DNA of 64,000 nucleotides from Nevskia sp964451925. Its GTDB lineage: Bacteria > Pseudomonadota > Gammaproteobacteria > Nevskiales > Nevskiaceae. Position 1 is the stretch's first letter. Each line of letters opens with the position of its first letter. The notes beneath the pieces were generated by a model. It did no database searches. It saw only the letters and a program-made list of their open reading frames with translations, and was not told where the DNA came from. Of this stretch, positions 16,735-24,774 are shown piece after piece. The stretch covers positions 62,001 through 126,000 of the forward strand of contig CAYVKA010000005.1 in NCBI GenBank assembly GCA_964451925.1, written 5' to 3'. Position numbers and translations under genes: made by a program.

Positions 16735-17274
16735 TCAGCCCAGGCGCTGCTCTTCGATGGCCGCGCTGAAGCTGTTGCCGTTGATGTCGAGGTACAACTG
16801 CCGCTCGGTGACGGACAGGGTCAGCGCGTTGCGCCGGTCGATTGCCTTGGCGGCAGCCTCGACGAAGCCGCGGCCGAAGCTGTAGAGCGGAATAGCCTCG
16901 GCGCGGTGGATTTTCCTGCCGGCGAGCTGTGCCAGCAGATTGCCCGGATCGCGGTGGGTGTAAACGGCGGCGCGTCCGGCGAGCTTGCTGCCGCGGTGCA
17001 GGCGTTCGGCGTCGGGCGCGCCGACCTCGATCCAGGCGGTGACGCGTCCAGTGAGGTCGCGCACCAGCACCGCCGGCTCGTCGACAGCGGCCACGCCCTC
17101 GGTCAGGACGATGCCGTCCTGGTATTCCAGGCAGTAAGCCAACAGCCGTGTCAGCATGAACTCGGCGGTTTCCGAGGGATGCCGCGCCAGGCGCAGCTCC
17201 AGGTCCTGGTAGACCGCGCGGTCGATGTCCGCCAGCTGCACGGTGAAGTGGTGAATGGTCGCGCTGAGTGCCAT
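16735..17274 (-). CDS. YaeQ family protein
   Basis: The 179-residue length and the whole sequence pattern match YaeQ: MALSATIHHFTVQLADIDR at the start, AYCLEYQDGIVLTEGV, TAWIEVGAPDAERLHRGSK and LYLDINGNSF near the end. The fold is PD-(D/E)XK nuclease-like (WIEVG, with the D-x-E-x-K-like core) but the family has no firmly proven role; it was described as a suppressor of the loss of the elongation factor RfaH in E. coli. Cytoplasmic, single gene. The preceding 188 bases (16547-16734) hold no gene. Confidence 0.9.
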   Translation of the reverse strand: MALSATIHHFTVQLADIDRAVYQDLELRLARHPSETAEFMLTRLLAYCLEYQDGIVLTEGVAAVDEPAVLVRDLTGRVTAWIEVGAPDAERLHRGSKLAGRAAVYTHRDPGNLLAQLAGRKIHRAEAIPLYSFGRGFVEAAAKAIDRRNALTLSVTERQLYLDINGNSFSAAIEEQRLG

Positions 17275-17354
17275 AGGGCGGGGAGCTTACACGGTCGAAC
17301 GCGGGGACGTGCCGGCAGGCGCTTCGCTGCCGCGCCGTGCCGGAGCGCGCGGTG

Positions 17355-18158
17355 TCAGGCCAGGGCCAGGCTGCGCGCCAGCAGCCCGATGGCGACAAGC
17401 GCCAGCACCACGGCGAAGCCGCGCTGCACCTGCGCTGCCGAAAGCCGGCGGCTCAGCCGCCGGCCGAGCAGCATGCCGCCCGCGGTGGCGCCGGCGAACC
17501 AGGCCGTGGCGAGCGGGGGTATGACGGCGCCGTGCAGCAGCGCCAGCACGATGCCGCCGCTGCTGACCGCGGCGATGACCAGCAGGGACGTGGCGACGAT
17601 GCCGTGCATGCTGACGCCGCTGTAGCGGCGCAGCAGCGGCACCACGATGAAGCCGCCGCCGACGCCGAGCAGGCCGGTGGCGAAGCCGGTGAGGGCGCCG
17701 ATGCCGGCGATCAGTGCCGCGGTGGGCCAGGTCCATTGGATGCGGCCGGTCTTCTGGTCGATGCGCGCCAGCGTCAGGGTGTGCTCGGCCTGGTGCTCGC
17801 CCGGATGGCGGCCGCCGCGCAGCAGGCGCACCGACACCAGCAGCATCGCCGCGGCGAACAGGCCCGACAGCCAGGTCTGCGGCAGGCGGTGCGCCAGCTG
17901 CAGGCCGAGCCCGGTGCAGGGCAGGGCGGCGCCGGCCATCAGCAGCGCGGCGCGCCAGCGCACCAGCCGCTTGCGCAGGCCTTCGGCGGCGCCCACCGCC
18001 GCGCCCCCGGCGACGGCGATCAGCGCCACCGGCGCCGCCTGCTGCATGCTCCAGCCCATGCCGAACACCAGCGCCGGTACCGCCAGGATGCCGCCGCCGG
18101 CGCCGGTAAGGCCCAGTATCAGTCCGACCAGGACGCCGAGCAGGCAGGAGATCGTCAC
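17355..18158 (-). CDS. TauE/SafE-family sulfite/sulfur-compound exporter
   Basis: The 267-residue inner-membrane protein has the two-repeat pattern of TauE/SafE permeases: GLILGLTGAGGGILAVPALVFG in the first half and GFATGLLGVGGGFIVVPLL in the second, with about eight membrane helices. Members export sulfite or related sulfur anions. The start is GTG at 18156-18158, whose bases overlap the TGA of the preceding gene (GTGA), implying translational coupling; a longer frame upstream lies inside that gene. It is the last gene of the BigR-type operon, where export of sulfite made by the persulfide dioxygenase is the expected role. Confidence 0.88.
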   Translation of the reverse strand: MTISCLLGVLVGLILGLTGAGGGILAVPALVFGMGWSMQQAAPVALIAVAGGAAVGAAEGLRKRLVRWRAALLMAGAALPCTGLGLQLAHRLPQTWLSGLFAAAMLLVSVRLLRGGRHPGEHQAEHTLTLARIDQKTGRIQWTWPTAALIAGIGALTGFATGLLGVGGGFIVVPLLRRYSGVSMHGIVATSLLVIAAVSSGGIVLALLHGAVIPPLATAWFAGATAGGMLLGRRLSRRLSAAQVQRGFAVVLALVAIGLLARSLALA

Positions 18159-18610
18159 CGCGCTCCGCCCGCAGGCGCGGCGCCGGGTGCGGCAGCCCGC
18201 GGCCGGCGCCGCTCGAGCCACTCGAACAGCGCCATGCCGGCGAGCATCGCCAGCACGAACTTCACCGCCGCGGCAGAGCCGGCGCCGAGCAGCACGATGG
18301 ACGGGCCGGGGCAGATGCCGGCAAGGCCCCAGCCCACGCCGAACAGCAGGCTGCCGCCGATCAGGCGCCGGTCGATGGCGCGGCTCGCCGGGATCTGCAG
18401 CGGCAGCCCCAGCCAGGAGCGCGGCCGCCGCCACAGGGTGAAGGCCGGCAGTCCGACCGCGATGGCGCCGCCCATGACCAGCGCCAGCGACGGATCCCAG
18501 TCGCCGGCCAGGTCGAGGAAACCGAGTACCTTGCCCGGATCGGCCATGCCGGACACGATCAGGCCGAGGCCGAACAGCAGGCCGCTGACGAGTGCGCTGA
18601 TGATTTTCAT
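18155..18610 (-). CDS. YeeE/YedE (DUF6691) family half-transporter, PmpB-like
   Basis: This 151-residue protein has the four-helix pattern of the second half of YeeE/YedE sulfur transporters: GLLFGLGLIVSGMADPGKVLGFLDL, then GVGWGLAGICPGPSIVL with the conserved Cys in a G-x-C-P-G-P motif. YeeE imports thiosulfate, and the two-gene PmpAB forms are linked to sulfur-compound transport. Its Ala/Pro-rich tail overlaps the start of the TauE gene. It lies seven bases after the PmpA-like gene in the same operon. A paralogue is encoded at 29230-29706. Confidence 0.87.
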   Translation of the reverse strand: MKIISALVSGLLFGLGLIVSGMADPGKVLGFLDLAGDWDPSLALVMGGAIAVGLPAFTLWRRPRSWLGLPLQIPASRAIDRRLIGGSLLFGVGWGLAGICPGPSIVLLGAGSAAAVKFVLAMLAGMALFEWLERRRPRAAAPGAAPAGGAR

Positions 18611-18617
18611 GGGCGCC

Positions 18618-19052
18618 TCAATGCCGCAGCAGGTGGTGCAGCACGAATACGGTGAGGAAGCCCGCCGTCATGAACGCCGCGGTGGCGGCCAGCGAGCGCG
18701 GCGACAGGCGCGACAGCCCGCAGACGCCGTGGCCGCTGGTGCAGCCCGCGCCATAGCGTGTGCCCAGGCCCACCAGCAGGCCCGCAAGCAGCAGGGAACC
18801 GGTGGACGCATCGATGCGGCTGGCCGGCAGCGGCGCCAGCAGACGCCACAGCTGCGGTGCCGCCAGCAGTCCGGCGATGAAGGCCAGGCGCCAGGCCAGT
18901 TCGCCGCGCTGCGGCCACAACGCGCCGCCGACGATGCCGCTGATGCCGGCGATGCGGCCGTTGAAGGCCAGCAGGCCCGCGGCGGCGACACCGATGAGCA
19001 AGCCGCCGCCCAGGGACGCGGCGGGTGTGAAGTGGCCCCAATCGATCGACAT
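18618..19052 (-). CDS. YeeE/YedE family half-transporter, PmpA-like
   Basis: The 144-residue membrane protein is the first half of a split YeeE-type transporter. The hallmark GAGCTSGHGVCGLSRLSPRSLAAT segment carries two Cys that in YeeE relay thiosulfate through the pore. Four hydrophobic segments are visible. It is six bases downstream of the ArsR-type regulator gene and pairs with the next gene. In Xylella and Agrobacterium the BigR operon has the same gene types. A paralogue lies at 28821-29228. Confidence 0.88.
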   Translation of the reverse strand: MSIDWGHFTPAASLGGGLLIGVAAAGLLAFNGRIAGISGIVGGALWPQRGELAWRLAFIAGLLAAPQLWRLLAPLPASRIDASTGSLLLAGLLVGLGTRYGAGCTSGHGVCGLSRLSPRSLAATAAFMTAGFLTVFVLHHLLRH

Positions 19053-19058
19053 GGCGGT

Positions 19059-19364
19059 TCAGTCCTCCGGACAGTACAGCGCATAGAGGGTGTTGAGCAG
19101 CGTCAGCACCTCGGCATTGGCGATGGAGTAGTAGACACGCTTGCCGTCGCGCCGGGTCTGCACCAGTCCTTCACTGCGCAGCACGCCGAGCTGCTGCGAC
19201 AGGCTGGGCTGGTGCAGGTCCAGCAGCAGCTCCAGCTCGCTCACGCTTTTCTCACCCTGGCTGAGCTGGCACAGCAGCAGCAGCCGGTCCTCGTTGGCCA
19301 GCGAGCGGAGCACCCCGGTGGCCCGGGTGGCAGCGTGGCGCATGGCGTTGATGTTCAGGGGCAT
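19059..19364 (-). CDS. bigR: BigR/SqrR-type ArsR-family persulfide-sensing repressor
   Basis: The 101-residue winged-helix repressor has the ArsR core (LRSLANEDRLLLLCQLSQGEKSV, recognition helix HQPSLSQQLGVLRSEGLV, wing TRRDGKRVYYSI). It has exactly two cysteines, Cys32 in helix 2 (LLLLCQL) and Cys98 near the end (LYCPED). This is the pair that forms a tetrasulfide or disulfide in BigR, SqrR and YgaV. That, and the neighbouring dioxygenase and sulfur transporters, supports persulfide sensing. The ATG at 19362-19364 is preferred to a TTG four codons earlier. It heads a four-gene operon and is divergent from the dioxygenase gene. Confidence 0.88.
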   Translation of the reverse strand: MPLNINAMRHAATRATGVLRSLANEDRLLLLCQLSQGEKSVSELELLLDLHQPSLSQQLGVLRSEGLVQTRRDGKRVYYSIANAEVLTLLNTLYALYCPED

Positions 19365-19381
19365 CGGCGGGCGCAAAAAAC

Positions 19382-19412
19382 AATATATTGATATATATTA
19401 TATTTAAATATA
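19382..19412. promoter_or_regulatory. AT-only palindromic operator/promoter between bigR and the dioxygenase gene
   Basis: The gap between the divergent genes is almost pure A/T in otherwise GC-rich DNA. It holds a perfect 14-bp palindrome TATATTTAAATATA (19399-19412) and an 8-bp palindrome AATATATT (19382-19389). BigR boxes are AT-rich dyads that overlap the -10 of the regulated promoter. The dioxygenase ATG at 19419 follows with no ribosome binding site, so a leaderless or very short leader transcript is possible. Confidence 0.65.
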
Positions 19413-19418
19413 TATTAA

Positions 19419-20321
19419 ATGGCAAGCCAATCAGATCCAGAGTCCAGCATGCAGCCGTCCATCGAGCCGTCCATCGAGGCGTTCTTCGACAGCGTCACCT
19501 GTACCGTCAGTTATGTGGTCTATGACCGTCCCGGCGGCCGCGCCGCGATCATCGATCCGGTGCTGGACTACGATCCCAAGGCCGGGCGCACCACCACCGC
19601 TTCGGCGCAGCGCCTGATCCGCTTCGTGCAAGAGCAGGAGCTGGGTGTCGACTGGATCCTGGAAACGCATGCCCATGCCGACCATCTGAGCGCGGCGCAT
19701 CACCTGCGGCAGCTGCTCGGCGGCCGGGTGGCGATCGGTGACCATATCCGCCAGGTACAGGGGGTGTTCAAGCGCCTGTTCAACCTGGAGCCGGGTTTCG
19801 CCGAGGACGGCTCGCAGTTCGACCACCTGTTCAGCGACGGCGAGGTGTTCCCGATCGGCGCGCTGCGCGCCGAGGCCTTGTTGGTGCCGGGCCATACGCC
19901 GGCTGACATGGCCTATCGCATCGGTGACGCGGTGTTCGTCGGCGATACGCTGTTCATGCCCGACGTCGGCACCGCACGCTGCGATTTTCCGGGGGGCAAT
20001 GCGCACACGTTGTACGCCTCGATCCGCCGGTTGCTGTCACTGCCGGAGCAGACACGGCTGTACCTGTGCCACGACTACCCGCCGGCGGGGCGCGAGCCGG
20101 CCTGGCAGACGACGGTGGCCGAGCAGCGCCGCGCCAACATCCACGTCCACGACGGCGTCGACGAGGCGCGATTCGTGGCCATGCGCACCGCGCGCGACGC
20201 CACGCTGGAGATGCCGGTGCTGATCCTGCCCGCGGTGCAGGTCAACATCCGCGCCGGCGCGCTGCCGGCGCCGGAAGCCAATGGCGTGAGCTACCTGAAG
20301 ATCCCGCTCAACGCGCTGTAG
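19419..20321 (+). CDS. blh: Blh-type persulfide dioxygenase (MBL fold)
   Basis: The 300-residue protein is an ETHE1/Blh-family MBL enzyme with the motif THAHADH (His84, His86, Asp88, His89), VPGHTPAD and FVGDTLF, and the CHDYPPAGREPAWQTTV segment typical of Blh. Family members oxidise glutathione persulfide to sulfite using a single Fe(II). Divergence from bigR and the shared operator place it under persulfide control, with TauE and YeeE partners to move sulfur species. The ATG at 19419 touches the operator; a later ATG at 19450 (MQPSIEPSIE) is an alternative start. It ends 12 bases from the convergent IcmF gene. Confidence 0.88.
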   Translation: MASQSDPESSMQPSIEPSIEAFFDSVTCTVSYVVYDRPGGRAAIIDPVLDYDPKAGRTTTASAQRLIRFVQEQELGVDWILETHAHADHLSAAHHLRQLLGGRVAIGDHIRQVQGVFKRLFNLEPGFAEDGSQFDHLFSDGEVFPIGALRAEALLVPGHTPADMAYRIGDAVFVGDTLFMPDVGTARCDFPGGNAHTLYASIRRLLSLPEQTRLYLCHDYPPAGREPAWQTTVAEQRRANIHVHDGVDEARFVAMRTARDATLEMPVLILPAVQVNIRAGALPAPEANGVSYLKIPLNAL

Positions 20322-20333
20322 CGCGGCGCGCTG

Positions 20334-23300
20334 TCACATGTTGCGGCGATACTCGCCGCCCACCTCGTACAGCGCGTGGCTGATCTGGCCGAGCGAGTTG
20401 TACTTCACCGCCTCGATCAGGTTCTCGAAGATGTTGCGGCGCTCGCGCGCGGTCTTCTGCAGCGACTTGAGGCTGTCGGCGGCGAGGCCATTGCGCGCGG
20501 CGCGATAGGTCTCCACGTTGTGGATCTGCTGGCCCTTTTCCTCTTCGGTGGAGCGGATCAGCTCGATGGTGGTGGCGATCTCGCCGCCGTGCTCCTTGGG
20601 CAGGAAGGTGTTGACGCCGATCAGCGGCAGCGAGCCATCGTACTTCTTGTGCTCGTAGTACAGGCTTTCTTCCTGGATCTTGCCGCGCTGGTACATGGTG
20701 TCCATCGCCCCGAGCACGCCGCCGCGCTCGCTGATCGCCTCGAATTCCTTGTATACGGCCTCTTCCACCAGGTCGGTGAGGGCGTCGATGACGAAGCTGC
20801 CCTGCCAGGGGTTCTCGCAAAAGTTCAGGCCCAGCTCGCGGTTGATGATCAGCTGGATCGCCACGGCGCGGCGCACCGATTCCTCGGTCGGCGTGGTGAT
20901 GGCCTCGTCATAGGCGTTGGTGTGCAGGCTGTTGCAGTTGTCGAACAGCGCGTACAGGGCCTGCAACGTGGTGCGGATGTCGTTGAACTGGATTTCCTGC
21001 GCGTGCAGCGAGCGGCCCGAGGTCTGGATGTGATACTTCAGCATCTGGCTGCGCGGCGCGGCACCATACAGCTCGCGCATGGCGCGGGCCCAGATGCGGC
21101 GGGCGACACGGCCGATGACGCTGTACTCCGGGTCCATGCCGTTGCTGAAGAAGAACGACAGGTTGGGGGCGAAGTCGTCGATCTTCATGCCGCGCGCCAG
21201 GTAGTACTCGACGATGGTGAAACCGTTGCTCAGCGTGAAGGCCAGCTGGCTGATCGGGTTCGCCCCGGCTTCGGCGATGTGGTAGCCGGAGATGGACACC
21301 GAGTAGAAGTTGCGCACCTTCTTGTCGACGAAATACTGCTGGATGTCGCCCATCATGCGCAGCGCGAATTCGGTCGAGAAAATGCAGGTGTTCTGCGCCT
21401 GGTCCTCCTTCAGGATGTCGGCCTGCACCGTGCCGCGCACCGTCGACAGGGTCTCCGCCTTGATCCTGGCGTAGGTCTCCGCGTCCACCACCTCCACGCC
21501 GGATACGCCGAGCAGGCCCAGGCCGAGCCCGTCGTTGGTCGGCGGCAGCTCGCCGGAGTAGCCGGGGCGGGTTCTGCCTTGGTACAGCTCCGCGATCTTC
21601 TTCTCCGCCGCCGCCCAGCGCCCGGCATCGGCCTTGAGGTATTTCTCCACCTGCTGGTCGATGGCGGTGTTCATGAACATCGCCAGGATCATCGGCGCCG
21701 GGCCGTTGATGGTCATCGACACCGAAGTGGTGGGGGCGCACAGGTCGAAGCCGGAATACAGCTTCTTCATGTCGTCCAGCGTGGCGATGCTGACACCGCT
21801 GTTGCCGATCTTGCCGTAGATGTCCGGCCGCGTATGCGGGTCCTCGCCGTACAGCGTGACCGAGTCGAATGCGGTGGACAGGCGCGCCGCCGGCTGGCCG
21901 TGGCTGAGGTAATGGAAGCGGCGGTTGGTGCGCTCCGGCGTGCCTTCGCCGGCGAACATGCGGATCGGGTCCTCGCCGGTGCGGCGATAGGGGTAGACGC
22001 CGCCAGTGTAAGGATAGTCGCCGGGGAGGTTTTCCTTGCACAGAAAGCGCAGCAGCTCGCCCCAGCTCTTGTAGGTGGGGGCGGCGATCTTCGGGATTTT
22101 CTGGTGGCTCAGCGATTCGCGGTAGTTGTCCACCTTGATGGTCTTGCCCCGCACCTCGTAGCCGCCGATCTCGTCGGTGATGCCCTTGAGGCGGGCCGGC
22201 CACTCGCGCAGCAGGTTGAGCGCTTCGCTGGACAGCGACTTGACCGCGTCCTGGTAACGCTGGCGCAGGGTGAGAAGGCTGCGGTCGCCGGCTTCGCCCA
22301 GCGCCTCGGAGCCATACAGGTCGAGCTGCCGGGGCAGCTTCGGGTCTTCGATCTCGTGCAGCGACTGCCAGAAGGCCTGGGCGCGGTCGGCGGCCTCGGA
22401 CTGGCGCTCGATCTGCTGGTTGATGCTGCGGCCGTTCTCGGCGATCTCGGCCAGGTAGCGCACGCGGTTGCCCGGGATCAGCACGGTGGCGCGCGGCTCC
22501 TTCAGGCTGGTGTCGAGGTCCGGCGTCCACTTGTCCGCCGGCAGCGCCAGCTTGTCGCGCATCAGCCGGCACAGGTTGGTGAACATCCAGGTCACGCCCG
22601 GGTCGTTGAACTGGCTGGCGATGGTCGGGTAGACCGGCACCTCGTCGTCCTTCAGCTCGAACTTGACGCGGTTGCGCTTCCATTGCTTGCGCACGTCGCG
22701 CAGCGCGTCCTCGGCGCCGCGGCGGTCGTACTTGTTCAGCACCACCAGCTCGGCGAAGTCCAGCATGTCGATCTTCTCGAGCTGGCTGGCGGCGCCGTAG
22801 TCGCTGGTCATGACGTAGACCGGGAAGTCCACCAGGTCGACGATCTCCGAGTCCGACTGGCCGATGCCGGCGGTCTCGACGATCACCAGGTCGTAGCCCT
22901 GGCCCTTGAGGAAGCCGATGCAGTCCTTGAGCACGACGCTGGTCGCGGCGTGCTGGCGGCGCGTGGCCATGCTGCGCATGTACAGGCGCTTGCTGCGCAG
23001 CGAGTTCATGCGGATGCGGTCGCCCAGCAGCGCGCCGCCGGAGCGGCGGCGGGTGGGGTCCACCGCCAGCACGGCGATGCGCATCTGCGGGAAAGCCTGC
23101 AGGAAACGCAGCAGCAGTTCGTCCACCACCGAGGACTTGCCGGCGCCGCCGGTGCCGGTGAAGCCGATCACCGGCGTCTTCTTGCCGGCGATGTTCCATT
23201 CCCTGCGCAGCTTGCCCAGCTCGGCCTCGCCGAACAAGCCTTCCTCGATCGCCGACAGCATCTTGCCGACCGAGATCTCGTCGTCCGGCGACACCTGCGC

Positions 23301-23783
23301 CGGCACCGCGGTGGCGACGCGATGGCTTTCGGCGCGCTTCACCAGGTCCTCGATCATGCCGACCAGACCCAGCTTGGCGCCGTCGTTGGGGTGGTAGATG
23401 CGCTCGACGCCGTAGTCGTGCAGGTCCTTGATCTCTTCCGGCGTGATGGTGCCGCCGCCGCCGCCGAACACCTTGATGTGGCCGGCGCCGCGCTCGCGCA
23501 GCATGTCCACCATGTACTTGAAGAATTCGGTATGGCCGCCCTGGTAGGACGACAGGGCGATGCCATCGGCGTCTTCCTGCAGCGCGGCGCGCACGATGTC
23601 CTCCACCGAACGGTTGTGGCCCAGGTGCACCAGCTCGGCACCCTGGGCCTGGATCAGGCGGCGCATGACATTGATGGCGGCATCGTGGCCGTCGAACAGG
23701 CTGGCGGCGGTGACGAAGCGCAGCGGCGCGCCACGCGCGGCTTCACTGTCTTCGGCGGGGGTAGTGGGGACGGGGCGGGACAT
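20334..23783 (-). CDS. icmF: Fused isobutyryl-CoA mutase IcmF
   Basis: This 1149-residue single-chain mutase has the IcmF order. An N-terminal B12-binding domain (about 20-155, DGHDAAINVMRRLI, FGGGGGTI) is followed by a MeaB-like G-protein chaperone domain (about 190-420) with P-loop GTGGAGKSS and NKYD, and a large CoA-mutase TIM barrel (about 560-1149, TYKSWGELLRFLC, DLCAPTTSVSMTINGPAP). It interconverts isobutyryl- and n-butyryl-CoA or pivalyl-type substrates with adenosylcobalamin. GGAGAGG precedes the ATG. No other mutase gene is adjacent; a 220-base gap (23784-24003) without a gene lies upstream. A long antisense frame across the gene is a shadow. Confidence 0.95.
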   Translation of the reverse strand: MSRPVPTTPAEDSEAARGAPLRFVTAASLFDGHDAAINVMRRLIQAQGAELVHLGHNRSVEDIVRAALQEDADGIALSSYQGGHTEFFKYMVDMLRERGAGHIKVFGGGGGTITPEEIKDLHDYGVERIYHPNDGAKLGLVGMIEDLVKRAESHRVATAVPAQVSPDDEISVGKMLSAIEEGLFGEAELGKLRREWNIAGKKTPVIGFTGTGGAGKSSVVDELLLRFLQAFPQMRIAVLAVDPTRRRSGGALLGDRIRMNSLRSKRLYMRSMATRRQHAATSVVLKDCIGFLKGQGYDLVIVETAGIGQSDSEIVDLVDFPVYVMTSDYGAASQLEKIDMLDFAELVVLNKYDRRGAEDALRDVRKQWKRNRVKFELKDDEVPVYPTIASQFNDPGVTWMFTNLCRLMRDKLALPADKWTPDLDTSLKEPRATVLIPGNRVRYLAEIAENGRSINQQIERQSEAADRAQAFWQSLHEIEDPKLPRQLDLYGSEALGEAGDRSLLTLRQRYQDAVKSLSSEALNLLREWPARLKGITDEIGGYEVRGKTIKVDNYRESLSHQKIPKIAAPTYKSWGELLRFLCKENLPGDYPYTGGVYPYRRTGEDPIRMFAGEGTPERTNRRFHYLSHGQPAARLSTAFDSVTLYGEDPHTRPDIYGKIGNSGVSIATLDDMKKLYSGFDLCAPTTSVSMTINGPAPMILAMFMNTAIDQQVEKYLKADAGRWAAAEKKIAELYQGRTRPGYSGELPPTNDGLGLGLLGVSGVEVVDAETYARIKAETLSTVRGTVQADILKEDQAQNTCIFSTEFALRMMGDIQQYFVDKKVRNFYSVSISGYHIAEAGANPISQLAFTLSNGFTIVEYYLARGMKIDDFAPNLSFFFSNGMDPEYSVIGRVARRIWARAMRELYGAAPRSQMLKYHIQTSGRSLHAQEIQFNDIRTTLQALYALFDNCNSLHTNAYDEAITTPTEESVRRAVAIQLIINRELGLNFCENPWQGSFVIDALTDLVEEAVYKEFEAISERGGVLGAMDTMYQRGKIQEESLYYEHKKYDGSLPLIGVNTFLPKEHGGEIATTIELIRSTEEEKGQQIHNVETYRAARNGLAADSLKSLQKTARERRNIFENLIEAVKYNSLGQISHALYEVGGEYRRNM

Positions 23784-24003
23784 GAAGCCTCTCCAGTAAT
23801 TTAAATTACGACAGGGTCGTGGTTGGCGACGATTTTAGCGCTTTGCGGCGGCAAAGCCGTGGTAATACGGCTTGTCCGGCCGGCGGAAGCGCTGCCTCGG
23901 CCGCGCCGGCCGGGCTCCGCCGCCCGGCCGCCACCCTGGACCGGGCGCGCCGGCGCGCAGTCGCGCGCGGCAGTCGGGGGAAGGGGGCGGCAGGCTTCCT
24001 ATT

Positions 24004-24774
24004 TCACCCCTGATTGCGTGCAACCGCCTCACGCAACTGGGTGATATTTTCGCGCAGCATGTCGGCCACCAGTTCGTCGGTGCGCGGGTCGCGCAGCACT
24101 TCCTGCACCACGCCGAGCCCGGCGTCGATGACGCTGGCGACGATGTCGTCGTAAAACGGCAGCCGTTTCAGCCGGCCGGTGCGCGGGTCGGCGCGCAGCT
24201 TGTCGGCGATCATGGCGCGCAGCTCGCGGTGGTTCTCGTCCAGTGCGCGGGCGATGTTGCGGGTGTAGGTGCCTTTTTTCAGCACATCCGCCACCTCCTC
24301 CAGCACCGCGATGGTCACCGGCCCGCTGATGGCGTCGACGATGGAGTCGGAAAAGCGATCCACCACGCGGTAGGTGAATTCATCGCCGAGAGCACGGTCC
24401 GCCGCCATGCCGAAGCGTGCCAGCAGGATGACGATGCGCAACACCCGGAACAGGCGGAAGCCGCGCAGCGCCGGGTGGGCGATCGGGATCATGCCGAGCA
24501 GGTCGTACCAGTTGTGCAGCAGATGACGCCAGCGCCAGCCGGCCTGGCGCCAGCGCCACAGGAATTCCGCGGCGAAGACGGCGCAAACCAGGTAGTCGGA
24601 GCGGGTGATCCAGCGGCGTTGCGCGTCGCTGGCCGGTCCCCAGGTTTCGTAGCCGACCAGCGCCACCGACACCAGCGCCAGCAGCAGCATCAGCCAGTCC
24701 AGCCAGCTGATGCGGCGCAGCGCCGCACGCAGCCAGTGCGTGCCGGGCGTGGCCGCCGCGGCGCTGTCAGCCAT
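24004..24774 (-). CDS. Voltage-sensor-domain membrane protein lacking a pore (ion-transporter-like)
   Basis: The 256-residue protein has four N-terminal helices like S1-S4 of voltage-gated channels. The S4-like helix RGFRLFRVLRIVILLARFG has basic residues every third position and follows DLLGMIPIAHPALRG. Where a channel would have S5, pore loop and S6, there is only a soluble, charged, helical C-terminal half (TYRVVDRFSDSIVDAI..., ELVADMLRENITQLREAV). It may be a voltage sensor coupled to an intracellular domain or a proton-channel-like protein. Its start overlaps the last eight bases of the EAL phosphodiesterase gene, so the two are translationally coupled. Confidence 0.75.
   Translation of the reverse strand: MADSAAAATPGTHWLRAALRRISWLDWLMLLLALVSVALVGYETWGPASDAQRRWITRSDYLVCAVFAAEFLWRWRQAGWRWRHLLHNWYDLLGMIPIAHPALRGFRLFRVLRIVILLARFGMAADRALGDEFTYRVVDRFSDSIVDAISGPVTIAVLEEVADVLKKGTYTRNIARALDENHRELRAMIADKLRADPRTGRLKRLPFYDDIVASVIDAGLGVVQEVLRDPRTDELVADMLRENITQLREAVARNQG

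Noticed and set aside
17337..19391. A 684-codon plus-strand frame across the BigR operon
   Set aside because: It runs opposite to four overlapping, well-recognised genes and is Gln/Ala/Arg low-complexity.
20376..23804. A 1142-codon open frame antisense to icmF
   Set aside because: It mirrors the icmF codon pattern in GC-rich DNA, gives an Ala/Val/Asp/His-rich sequence without domains and has no start signal.
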